A stretch of DNA of 38,353 nt from Bacteroidota bacterium. Lineage in GTDB: Bacteria > Bacteroidota > Bacteroidia > Bacteroidales > UBA12077. Within the stretch, counting starts at the first letter, position 1; each line of letters starts with the position of its first letter. The stretch is from positions 1 to 38,353 of the forward strand of contig JAIFLC010000034.1 in assembly GCA_020049295.1 (NCBI GenBank). The letters run 5' to 3'. Below the pieces are notes generated by a model, which saw only the letters and a program-made list of their open reading frames with translations, was not told the origin of the DNA and ran no database searches. Made by a program: the position numbers and the translations under genes. Positions 1-12,770 of this stretch are shown in pieces.

Positions 1-38
1 TCAAAAAAATTTGAACCTTTTAATTCTTTTTTGCGGTT

Positions 39-1688
39 TTATTTTAATCCCAAGTTTACTTTTCCTTGGTTAAATCTAATATCTCGAGGTATACTTGCAT
101 GCGCGATTTTCTGCAAATCACTTTGTAAGGTTTCTTTTATAATACTCATTTCATCAATTAATTGTGCAGCTGCTGCATAATCGCCATTTCCTTGAATAAC
201 AAGAATTTTTTCACCAAGTGAACTTACAGCAAGAGCCATTTTTTCATAATCAACTTTGTACAGTCCTGTTGTTTCATCTCGTGTAAAAGCACCCTGCTCA
301 TTAAAATAGTTAAATTGGATCATATTGGATTGTCCATGAGAGCTTGCAGCACCAAAACGAACTGAGCGGAAAATACCAGCTAAAAAAGTTGTATAGTTGT
401 CCTTCATGTCTTTTTCACCTAATTCGCCCATTTCGGCCAATTTAGTTACAAGGAACAAACCTAAAATATCGGCTTTAGCTTCTTCAATCGGACTATATTT
501 TTCTTTAAGAGCATCGCGAACGGTACCTTTACCATTAATTGTATTTTTAATTCCCAAACCATGTGCAACCTCATGAAACATTACGTTTTCAAAAAATGCA
601 TCGAACTTAATATGTTGTCGTTGTGATTCATCAATAACAATGTCGCTTATTGGTTTAAGAATTTTTTCAAATTTATAATTCATGGAGTTTTTTAGCTGCA
701 ATTTTCTGCTTCCTTTTTCAATATGAACTTTTTCATCATTAGGCAGGTTAATTGCAATCGTTTTGCTTCCGGCATTACAATCGCCGGCATAATATACTGC
801 ATCATATACACCAAGGTCTGAATCTATTCCAGGTACTTCTGTTTTATATTCGTTTGCTACAGGAAGTTTTGTTTGTAATTCAGGAAGCAATGCTGCAAAT
901 TTTGCAAGTTTTACTGTCCAATCCATATCTTTAATCAAAATAAATGATTCGAAAGCAGCTTTATAGCCGAACAATGCATCAGTATAATTTTCGATAGGAC
1001 CAACCACAAAATCAATAGTATTGTTCTTCATATCCATCCAAGCCATATCGCTGGCGAAATAATCGCTTGTCAGCAAAGCTTCGGCACGTAGGTTTAAATA
1101 ATTCTTTAATCCTTCATCACTTGCACATTCAGCTGCTTTTTTTATTAGATCAGCCGCTTTTTCAAGTTCTGCTTTATATTCAACATGATATGGGATGGTT
1201 ATTAGTTTACCATTTTCATCCCGTCTTAAAACAGTATATAAGCTTGTTTTGTCTGGCGATCCAAATGCTTCAAACTCTTCTTTGGTCATATCTGCAGGAT
1301 AAAAATTTGCTCCATCTGGTCTGAGTGTCGAATCTTTTGTAAAAGGTTTATTATCATTTAATTGTTCCCAGGGGCCATAATTTATTTTTACAAATTCCTT
1401 TACTGCTGGTTCCTGAATACTACTTAACAGTTCTTCTTTATTTCCATATGCTTGTTTCCAGAATAAACCATCCATTATATCGGCAACATCAAATAAATAA
1501 ATAAGCATTTCTTTATCTTTTTCCGATAGGTGAGAAATGTCTGTTGTAAGGTTAACTTCAACAAATTCATCAACTCTTTTCTGAATGTCTGCAAGTTCTT
1601 CCATAGTATATTGACTAGGTTTAGTGCAACTAAAAACAAAAATAGTTGCTAAAATTAATGATGTAATTTTTAATAGTTTTCGTATCAT
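39..1688 (-). CDS. Dipeptidyl-peptidase III (M49)-like zinc hydrolase, lipoprotein
   Basis: 549-aa ORF; lipobox-like N-terminus MIRKLLKITSLILATIFVFSC; HEVAH zinc motif with downstream EEAKAD, as in bacterial M49-like enzymes. Confidence 0.75.
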   Translation of the reverse strand: MIRKLLKITSLILATIFVFSCTKPSQYTMEELADIQKRVDEFVEVNLTTDISHLSEKDKEMLIYLFDVADIMDGLFWKQAYGNKEELLSSIQEPAVKEFVKINYGPWEQLNDNKPFTKDSTLRPDGANFYPADMTKEEFEAFGSPDKTSLYTVLRRDENGKLITIPYHVEYKAELEKAADLIKKAAECASDEGLKNYLNLRAEALLTSDYFASDMAWMDMKNNTIDFVVGPIENYTDALFGYKAAFESFILIKDMDWTVKLAKFAALLPELQTKLPVANEYKTEVPGIDSDLGVYDAVYYAGDCNAGSKTIAINLPNDEKVHIEKGSRKLQLKNSMNYKFEKILKPISDIVIDESQRQHIKFDAFFENVMFHEVAHGLGIKNTINGKGTVRDALKEKYSPIEEAKADILGLFLVTKLAEMGELGEKDMKDNYTTFLAGIFRSVRFGAASSHGQSNMIQFNYFNEQGAFTRDETTGLYKVDYEKMALAVSSLGEKILVIQGNGDYAAAAQLIDEMSIIKETLQSDLQKIAHASIPRDIRFNQGKVNLGLK

Positions 1689-1789
1689 ATTATTGGTATT
1701 TAATAAATTAATAATAGGTGCAATTTAAAATTTAATGTAATTATTTCATAAAAAATCTTCTAAAAATACCGATAACTTCCAAAAAGGAA

Positions 1790-2266
1790 TTATTTAGAAA
1801 TTTCTGACGCAAATGTTTTAATGCTTTGAATATTTATTTTTGAGAAGCTCTCTTCAATATTGGCGATCTTTTTTATAATTGCTCTCTCAATAAAGTTCAT
1901 TTTTTCAAAATCGAAAGCACCACCAAAAAAGCCATTTGCTTTAGCAATATTTCTTAGTTTTTCAGGATAGGCATTATTAAATTGCTCCTGTGCTTTTTCG
2001 CCTTCTTCCATGCAACATAGAAATAATCCAAGCTTCTTTTCCAAAAGCTGATTAAGGTTTTTATCAATAAATTTCTTGATTGTTTTATTGATCATTCCAG
2101 CATGAATTGATCCTCCAAGAATTACTAAATCATATTGGTTTAGATCAATTTCTTTTGCAGTTTCTAAATTGATTAATTCAGCACCAGTATTAAGTTCATT
2201 AGCAAGTGTTTCTGAACAATTTTCGGTGCAACCATGTTTTGTGGCAAAAACAATAGCAGTTTTCAT
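1790..2266 (-). CDS. Flavodoxin-domain protein (HemG-like)
   Basis: MKTAIVFATKHGCTENCSETLANEL FMN-loop start; ILGGSIHAGMINKTIKKFI resembles HemG-type flavodoxins. Confidence 0.7.
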   Translation of the reverse strand: MKTAIVFATKHGCTENCSETLANELNTGAELINLETAKEIDLNQYDLVILGGSIHAGMINKTIKKFIDKNLNQLLEKKLGLFLCCMEEGEKAQEQFNNAYPEKLRNIAKANGFFGGAFDFEKMNFIERAIIKKIANIEESFSKINIQSIKTFASEISK

Positions 2267-2318
2267 GTAATTTTTTATTCAAAGATAAAAAAATACTATA
2301 TGATATTTTAAAAAAGAT

Positions 2319-2825
2319 TTAGTTGAGATTTACTTTTAACATATCTGTCCACATCGTAATTCTAGCTTTATTAAGCTCGCAATCAGAATCTTCGTCAATA
2401 GGTAATCCAACAAATGAATTGTTAAAAATAGAGAGAGACGACTCAAATTCGTAGCCTTTAATAGAGAATTCACCAACAAAAATAACTCCTTTCCCTTCAA
2501 GGAGTTCAAAAATAATCCCTATTGAATCAGCAAAAGAAACAGGATATTTAGATGAATCACCAACACCGAAAATGGCTATTTTTTTACCTTTTAAATTTGC
2601 ATTCTGCAAAACAGGTAAAAACTTTTTAAAATCATCTTGCAGTTCTGCCTTTCCCCATGTTGATGTTCCTAAAATAATGTTGTCGTATTTTTCAAGATCT
2701 TTTTCCGAAGCATTTTTAACATTGTAGATATCAATACAGGTATTATGGAATTGATCTTTTATGTGCTGCACAATTTTTTCTGTTTTTCCGGTTGTCGATC
2801 CGTAAAATATTCCTACTGGTTTCAT
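2319..2825 (-). CDS. fldA: Flavodoxin
   Basis: GIFYGSTTGKTEKIV phosphate-binding loop; ILGTSTWGKAELQDDF; AIFGVGDSSKYPVSFADSIG typical of long-chain flavodoxin. Confidence 0.88.
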   Translation of the reverse strand: MKPVGIFYGSTTGKTEKIVQHIKDQFHNTCIDIYNVKNASEKDLEKYDNIILGTSTWGKAELQDDFKKFLPVLQNANLKGKKIAIFGVGDSSKYPVSFADSIGIIFELLEGKGVIFVGEFSIKGYEFESSLSIFNNSFVGLPIDEDSDCELNKARITMWTDMLKVNLN

Positions 2826-2920
2826 TTATATGGTTATTATTACTGATGAAACAAATTATTGCATAAGTTGTTTAATCACTTGGTTAATTTTTTATTCAAA
2901 TTTGGTTTTTACTACAAATT

Positions 2921-2954
2921 AAAAGGATGAACCAAATTGTTGATCCATCCTTTT
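2921..2954 (-). terminator. Rho-independent terminator-like hairpin
   Basis: Inverted repeat AAAAGGATG...CATCCTTTT just downstream of the minus-strand ORF 3004..3312. Confidence 0.6.
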
Positions 2955-3003
2955 AGAATAATTACTGGGATATATATTGAGTGAATTTGGTAGGCTTAAC
3001 TAT

Positions 3004-3312
3004 TTAATAAATCCTATTTAAAGCCAGCCCCCATGAATTACGATTACCTAATTTAAACCTTAACTCTTTACCTTCTTTTAAAATAATATTTAATCCATTT
3101 GGAATTATCCTCATCGTATTAAAGTAAATAATCTCCTTGATTTGCGAAGGCAAAATCTCAAGGTTAAACATTGAATGGTTTTCATCATTTGGTTTAAAGT
3201 AAACTCTCTGGTTTGTTAAAATCAGCTTACCATCAATGAGTCTATCATCAAATGATAAATTAGAGTCACCAGCTTTTAAAACTAATTCGTTTGCTTTTAG
3301 ATCTACTACCAT
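3004..3312 (-). CDS. Small GRAM/PH-like domain protein
   Basis: 102 aa; GKLILTNQRVYFKP and LEILPSQIKEI pattern typical of GRAM-like domains. Confidence 0.5.
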   Translation of the reverse strand: MVVDLKANELVLKAGDSNLSFDDRLIDGKLILTNQRVYFKPNDENHSMFNLEILPSQIKEIIYFNTMRIIPNGLNIILKEGKELRFKLGNRNSWGLALNRIY

Positions 3313-3530
3313 AACCTTAAAGTTTAAATTTGTTCCTGTTTTATTTTATCACGTTTTGTGCCATTCGATTCAAGTATCACTTTACCAGCGTTTTGTAAAA
3401 ATAAAGTCAACAATTTCGTTTAGATATTTGTCCGATATTGCAACAATAAGTGTACGTTTTCAGACAACTTTCTTTATTCAATAGACGAATGAAAACAAAA
3501 AGTGATGCAAAAAGTTTAACTAAAAAATTA

Positions 3531-3555
3531 AAAAGCCTCAAAAAATCAGGCTTTT
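3531..3555 (-). terminator. Rho-independent terminator
   Basis: AAAAGCCT-caaaaaatc-AGGCTTTT hairpin; T-rich on the minus strand, downstream of ORF 3580..4266. Confidence 0.65.
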
Positions 3556-3579
3556 AAGGTGTAATTATTTTATAACATC

Positions 3580-4266
3580 TTAGCTTACATCATCCGAATT
3601 AAATTTAAATCCAAGTCTTTTTCCGGTTTGCATTCTCGAAAATTCCATTTTTTCGACCATTTGTGCAACTGATGCAATTTTAATTTGATCGTATGGTGGA
3701 ACCAATAGATCAAATTCCAGAGAATACAATATGGCGTTCATTATTATCTCTTTTAAAACTTTTTTGCTCAGTGTTGTTTGACCGAAATTATTGTAAAGAT
3801 ATTCGTTCTGACGTTTTCCTTCAACAAAGAAATGCTTTTCTAAGTTTACAAAAATTCTTGTAATTAAATAACCAAGATCTTCTATTCTGCTGTATTTAAA
3901 TGAATCAGCCAAAAAGTTATAAATATTGATTATACCACAGTAGCTGAACATCTTATTTTCACTAACATAACTTAATTTCCATACATTGTGGTTCCTATCA
4001 AATTCAAAAATATTTGAGTGCATACTAAAAATAAGTAAATCACCAGCTACCTTCAATTCACATTCGAACTGACCACGATCTTTATATGCCAAATGAATAC
4101 GTGAATCTTTTATTTGCAATTGCGAGTTATATTCAGATTCAATTTCCTGCAATATATCCTTAAGCAACAAAAAGGTTTCAAGCGATTGATCGTAAACTTT
4201 CTGTTTTACGATTGCTTTCATCTCAAGTGCAGTTAAAATTTGATCTTTAGTATCTTTTTCATTCAT
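3580..4266 (-). CDS. Conserved hypothetical protein
   Basis: 228-aa ORF with ordinary composition, co-oriented with proS and 24 nt from it; no family recognised. Confidence 0.65.
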   Translation of the reverse strand: MNEKDTKDQILTALEMKAIVKQKVYDQSLETFLLLKDILQEIESEYNSQLQIKDSRIHLAYKDRGQFECELKVAGDLLIFSMHSNIFEFDRNHNVWKLSYVSENKMFSYCGIINIYNFLADSFKYSRIEDLGYLITRIFVNLEKHFFVEGKRQNEYLYNNFGQTTLSKKVLKEIIMNAILYSLEFDLLVPPYDQIKIASVAQMVEKMEFSRMQTGKRLGFKFNSDDVS

Positions 4267-4290
4267 ATGTGTAAATATTTATGAATAATA

Positions 4291-5766
4291 TTAATAGGCT
4301 CTTGCAAATATAACTCTTTGTTTTGATGGTTTTCCTGTTACCATACATTTTCCATCCTCTTGGGTTCCATTTAATGGAATGCAGCGTATTGTAGCTTTGG
4401 TTTCTTCTTTAATTTTAATCTCCGTTTCAGTTGTTCCATCCCAGTGAGCTTCGATAAATCCACCTCTTTTTTCAATCATTTCTTTAAACTCATCATAGCT
4501 TTCAACCTTATAGGTATTTTTTGCTCTGAAGTCAAATGCTTTTTTATAAATATTTGATTGAATATCATTTAACAATTGTTCTATATAAGTATCAATTTTG
4601 TCGATTGAAACTATTTCCTTTTGAAGCGTATCTCTTCTTGCGACTTCAATCGTGTTGTTTTCAATGTCTCTTGCACCTATTGCTAAGCGAACCGGAACTC
4701 CTTTTAACTCATATTCGGCAAATTTCCATCCTGGTTTATGTGTATCTCTGTCATCAAATTTTACAGATATACCTTTCAGTTCAAGTATTTTTTTAATATT
4801 GTTTGCTTTCTCGGCGATTATTCCAAACTGATCGGCACCTTTATATATAGGTACAATAACAACCTGAATTGGTGCCAGTTTTGGAGGCAAAATTAATCCG
4901 CTATCATCGGAGTGAGCCATAACCAATGCTCCCATTAATCGTGTTGAAACACCCCATGATGTAGCCCATACATAATCCAGTTTTCCTTCTTTATCTGTAA
5001 ATTTAACATCAAATGCTTTGGCAAAATTCTGACCAAGAAAATGTGAAGTACCTGCTTGTAATCCTTTACCATCCTGCATTAAAGCTTCAATTGCATAGGT
5101 TTCGATAGCACCGGCAAATCGTTCATTAGGCGATTTTACTCCTTTAATTACTGGTACTGCAAGCCAGTTTTCAGCAAAATCAGCATATACATTTATCATG
5201 CGTTCTGTTTCTTCAATAGCTTCTTGCATACTGGCATGTGCAGTATGTCCTTCTTGCCATAAAAATTCTGCTGTTCTCAGAAATAATCGTGTTCTCATTT
5301 CCCAACGTACCACATTTGCCCATTGATTAATAAGAATAGGTAAGTCGCGATAGGATTGAATCCAGTTTTTATAAGTATTCCAGATTATTGTTTCTGATGT
5401 AGGGCGAACAATAAGTTCTTCTTCTAGTTTGGCTTCGGGATCAACAACTATTTTATGTGTTACAGGATCGGTCATTAAGCGATAATGAGTTACAACAGCA
5501 CATTCTTTTGCAAATCCTTCCACATGACTTGCTTCTTTCGAAAAAAAAGATTTTGGAATAAATAATGGAAAGTAAGCGTTTGAATGACCTGTATCTTTAA
5601 ACATTTTATCTAAAGTAGCCTGAATTTTTTCCCAGATTGCGTAACCATAAGGTTTTATAACCATACAGCCGCGAACAGCTGAGTTTTCGGCTAAATCAGC
5701 TTTAATAACCAGATCGTTGTACCACTGTGAATAATTTTCTTCTCTTTTTGTTAATTCTTTAGCCAT
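4291..5766 (-). CDS. proS: Prolyl-tRNA synthetase (short, archaeal/eukaryotic-like type)
   Basis: Class II aaRS motifs: [36 protein letters not shown], and C-terminal [18 protein letters not shown]. Confidence 0.95.
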   Translation of the reverse strand: MAKELTKREENYSQWYNDLVIKADLAENSAVRGCMVIKPYGYAIWEKIQATLDKMFKDTGHSNAYFPLFIPKSFFSKEASHVEGFAKECAVVTHYRLMTDPVTHKIVVDPEAKLEEELIVRPTSETIIWNTYKNWIQSYRDLPILINQWANVVRWEMRTRLFLRTAEFLWQEGHTAHASMQEAIEETERMINVYADFAENWLAVPVIKGVKSPNERFAGAIETYAIEALMQDGKGLQAGTSHFLGQNFAKAFDVKFTDKEGKLDYVWATSWGVSTRLMGALVMAHSDDSGLILPPKLAPIQVVIVPIYKGADQFGIIAEKANNIKKILELKGISVKFDDRDTHKPGWKFAEYELKGVPVRLAIGARDIENNTIEVARRDTLQKEIVSIDKIDTYIEQLLNDIQSNIYKKAFDFRAKNTYKVESYDEFKEMIEKRGGFIEAHWDGTTETEIKIKEETKATIRCIPLNGTQEDGKCMVTGKPSKQRVIFARAY

Positions 5767-5869
5767 TATTGGTATAGTATTTGCTAGTTTATTAGTAAAA
5801 ATAATTAGTTTTAAAGCAGCAAAATAACGAAATTAAATTCTATAAATAAAACAAAACAGGAGGTTCATT

Positions 5870-7318
5870 ATGAAAACATTATTAAAAATATCCGCTGTTT
5901 TATCATTGTTTCTTATATCATGTTCGTCAGTGCAACAAACTGCCGTAAACGATGATTTGTATTATTCACCTAAAGATAAATCTAATACCAATGATCTTTA
6001 CGCTTTTGATAATTCAGAAACAGGCAATGGTAAATCCTATATTCATAACAAGGAAATTGATCAAAAAATTTCAGCTCTTCTGGAAGATACTTTAATAAAT
6101 AATTTGGATACTGTGCTTTATGAAGATAATAGTACTGGTAATCCTTATCAAGATATCGTAGTTGATAGTTATGATGAAGCATACCAAAGAAGGATTGATG
6201 CTAAATCAAGTGGTGCTTTACCAAATTTTTTAATAACGACTACCGATGATTATAGATATGCATCTATCTTTTTAAATGATCCATATTATACAGTTGTTAT
6301 TTATGGAGATCAGGTATGGGTTGAACCGAGATGGATTTCTACAAGCTTTGGATTCTCCTCTTATGGATATAATCATTATTATGGGTATTATGGGTATTAC
6401 GATCCTTACTATTATGATCCTTTCTACTATTCATATTACCGACCATATTATTACAATTATTACCGTCCTTATTATTACAACCCATATTATTATGGACATA
6501 ATGGTTATTATGGATATCCATATTATATAAATAACAATTACTATTATGGAGATAATAATAACTGGGCAAGCTCTGGAAATAATTCATTTCGACGACGCGG
6601 AACAACTACCACTAGTCCTGATGGAAACTACAGAACAGAGAGATCATCGAGATCTTTGCCTGAAGAATATCTGGGAAGTGATATACGAAAAACCAGAACA
6701 TTAAAAGAAGGTATTGATGGTCAAGCTACAACAATAGACAGTAGAACTACAAGAGTAAGAGAAAAACGTGATGGAGTTCAAGATCCGGATGGAATAACAA
6801 GAGTAAAAGAAAAACGTGAGGGAATTAATGATCCAGAAAGAAGCCCAAGAGTTACTGGTAAGGAAAACACAAGGGCAAATCAGGAAATTACAAGAAAAAG
6901 AACATCAACTGAAGGTTCAGCAAGTAATCAAACCTATACCAGAACTACAAGGCAAAGTACTTCTACCTATGATGCATCGAAAAGAAATAATTCGACCCGA
7001 TACACTCGTCCTGAAAAATCGACATCAGGTGAGAAATCAGGTGTAAGTACCAGATCTTCAGGTTCTACTTATACACCTAACAGAACCAGTACACCAACAA
7101 GATCATCATCAGGAGGAAGCAAATACACACCTGCGCGCTCATCAGGGAATTCGAGCGGAACAGTAAAAAGCACTCCAACAAGATCAAGCTCTGGATCATC
7201 TGGAAATTCTGGATCAACCAGAAGTTCAGGTTCATCTGGAAATTCAGGTTCATCGAGCAAATCTGGTTCATCAGGCAATTCCAATAGTTCTTCAGGATCA
7301 TCAAGAGGTAGAAGATAA
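5870..7318 (+). CDS. Tyrosine-rich / Ser-Gly-Arg-Thr-rich low-complexity lipoprotein
   Basis: Lipobox MKTLLKISAVLSLFLISCSS; central Tyr-rich tract; C-terminal S/G/T/R-rich tail; AGGAGG upstream of the ATG. Confidence 0.75.
   Translation: MKTLLKISAVLSLFLISCSSVQQTAVNDDLYYSPKDKSNTNDLYAFDNSETGNGKSYIHNKEIDQKISALLEDTLINNLDTVLYEDNSTGNPYQDIVVDSYDEAYQRRIDAKSSGALPNFLITTTDDYRYASIFLNDPYYTVVIYGDQVWVEPRWISTSFGFSSYGYNHYYGYYGYYDPYYYDPFYYSYYRPYYYNYYRPYYYNPYYYGHNGYYGYPYYINNNYYYGDNNNWASSGNNSFRRRGTTTTSPDGNYRTERSSRSLPEEYLGSDIRKTRTLKEGIDGQATTIDSRTTRVREKRDGVQDPDGITRVKEKREGINDPERSPRVTGKENTRANQEITRKRTSTEGSASNQTYTRTTRQSTSTYDASKRNNSTRYTRPEKSTSGEKSGVSTRSSGSTYTPNRTSTPTRSSSGGSKYTPARSSGNSSGTVKSTPTRSSSGSSGNSGSTRSSGSSGNSGSSSKSGSSGNSNSSSGSSRGRR
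6362..6550 (+). repeat. Tyrosine-rich low-complexity tract
   Basis: YGYNHYYGYYGYYDPYYYDPFYYSYYRPYYYNYYRPYYYNPYYYGHNGYYGYPYYINNNYYYG: 34 Tyr in 63 residues by hand count. Confidence 0.85.
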
Positions 7319-7384
7319 AAATGGTTTAGAAAATAGTTTTCATAATGAATTTTGTTTTGTTTATTAATTATTAAATACACAATC

Positions 7385-8872
7385 ATGAAAAAATTATATA
7401 TCTCAGTATTGGCAATACTTTTAATAAATACTTATTTATTTTCACAGAGCATTTATGTTGATAATTCACTGCTTTTTTCACAAAACAATTATGGTGGAAC
7501 TGCCAGATTTGTTGGTATGAGTGGAGCTTTTGGAGCCTTAGGTGGTGATCAGGGTTCGTTTTCAATTAATCCGGCCGGCATTGGTGTTTATCAAAGTTCT
7601 GAACTGGTTTTTTCGCCTGGAATGATGTTCGATAAAGCTTCATCATTTTATCTTTCTAATACCCTTGATGATAGCAAGTACAATATGAATATAAATAATT
7701 TTGGATTTGTTGCATCGTACGATTTAAGCAAGGAAGATACCAGATGGATTAACTTTAATGTTGGTGTAACTTATAATAAAACGAACAACTTTGGTCGTAA
7801 TGTATTGTTTGAAGGAGTTAATAATTACTCTATTATGGAGGTTTATGTTAATAGCGCAAATGCAGGATTATGGGATGCCGATTATGAAGATTTATTCTGG
7901 AGAGCCTACCTTATTGACGAAGATATTGATACTATAAATAATACTTCTGAGTATTGGAGTCAGATTACTGATCAAATTATTACAGATCCAAATGGGTTTA
8001 CCATAAATCAGAGAAAATCGATTCAATCCAAAGGATCAATGGGTGAACTATCGATTGCATTTGGAGGAAACTATTCGCATAAACTATATGTAGGTTTAAG
8101 TGTTGGAATAGTTTGGCTTAATTATAGTGAGTACTCATCACATTTTGAATATGAAAATGCATCAACAACAGATATTTATGATTTTCATAGCCTGGAGTTT
8201 AAGGAGAATTCAGAGATATCAGGTAATGGAGTTAATCTTAAACTAGGGTTTATTTATAAACCAATTGAATTTGTTAGAATTGGTGCCGCTTTACATACGC
8301 CAACATTTTATGAACTAAGTGACAATTATTATAATCAGGTTAAGTCGGTTTTTGATAATAACGAAAACTTTGATCCAAGATCTAATATTCAAACATATGA
8401 GTATACCTTAACGACACCATTAAGAGCTGTTTTATCTTGTGGATTCCAGATTGGTAAGTTTGGTCTTGTTGATATAGATTATGAGTTTGTTGATTACTCA
8501 AATATTAAAATGGATGATGAAGAAAACAGTCAATTGGTTAAAGAAGATAATACCCAGATACAAGCAATTTATCAATCAGTAAACAATATTAGAGGTGGTG
8601 CTGAATTTAGAACCGGTCCATTCTATTTAAGAGCAGGTGCAGCTTATTCAACCAGTCCTTATAAAAAAACAGATACATCGGTTAATCATGACAGCAATAG
8701 ATTAAGTTATTCAGGTGGAGTCGGATATAGAGAGAAAAAGTTTTTTATCGACTTTGCCTATGCGCAAACAAATAAGGATTATCAGATTGGTGTTTTTGAA
8801 GGAAATCCTTATAGTGCAAAAATAAATACAACACAAAATAATTTCATTTTGTCATTTGGGTTTAAGTTTTAG
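7385..8872 (+). CDS. OmpP1/FadL-like outer membrane protein
   Basis: Signal peptide MKKLYISVLAILLINTYLFSQ; ARFVGMSGAFGALGGDQGSFSINPAGIGVYQSSEL typical of this Bacteroidota porin family; ends FILSFGFKF. Start chosen at the internal ATG. Confidence 0.82.
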   Translation: MKKLYISVLAILLINTYLFSQSIYVDNSLLFSQNNYGGTARFVGMSGAFGALGGDQGSFSINPAGIGVYQSSELVFSPGMMFDKASSFYLSNTLDDSKYNMNINNFGFVASYDLSKEDTRWINFNVGVTYNKTNNFGRNVLFEGVNNYSIMEVYVNSANAGLWDADYEDLFWRAYLIDEDIDTINNTSEYWSQITDQIITDPNGFTINQRKSIQSKGSMGELSIAFGGNYSHKLYVGLSVGIVWLNYSEYSSHFEYENASTTDIYDFHSLEFKENSEISGNGVNLKLGFIYKPIEFVRIGAALHTPTFYELSDNYYNQVKSVFDNNENFDPRSNIQTYEYTLTTPLRAVLSCGFQIGKFGLVDIDYEFVDYSNIKMDDEENSQLVKEDNTQIQAIYQSVNNIRGGAEFRTGPFYLRAGAAYSTSPYKKTDTSVNHDSNRLSYSGGVGYREKKFFIDFAYAQTNKDYQIGVFEGNPYSAKINTTQNNFILSFGFKF

Positions 8873-8901
8873 GATTAGGATTTGTTAATTAAGATTACAG
8901 T

Positions 8902-8940
8902 AACTGTCTGAATATTAAAATTCAGACAGTTTTGTTTTTT
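8902..8940 (+). terminator. Rho-independent terminator
   Basis: AACTGTCTGAAT-attaaa-ATTCAGACAGTT followed by a T-rich tract. Confidence 0.85.
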
Positions 8941-9080
8941 CATATAGTTATTATAAATTGTGTTTTTATAAACTTTAAATACAAAAAACTTTGAGTATTA
9001 ATGGTTAAATAATTATTTTCGTAGCTTGTAATTTTAATAAAGCTTGTGCTAATTAAATGCCCTGACTAAAAAATCAACTA

Positions 9081-12718
<3,638 letters not shown>

Positions 12719-12770
12719 TTGAGGATAATACAAAAATAAATATTAATTCATAAAAATAAAGATTGTTAAA

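Noticed and set aside
6339-6605. Minus-strand Asn/Tyr-rich ORF and the plus-strand Ile-rich ORF 6276..6530
   Set aside because: Out-of-frame readings of the Tyr codon-rich tract.
7069-7386. Minus-strand 105-aa ORF rich in Leu/Asp/Glu/Pro
   Set aside because: Mirror of the Ser/Gly-rich 3' end of the 5870..7318 gene; composition is a codon-mirror artefact.
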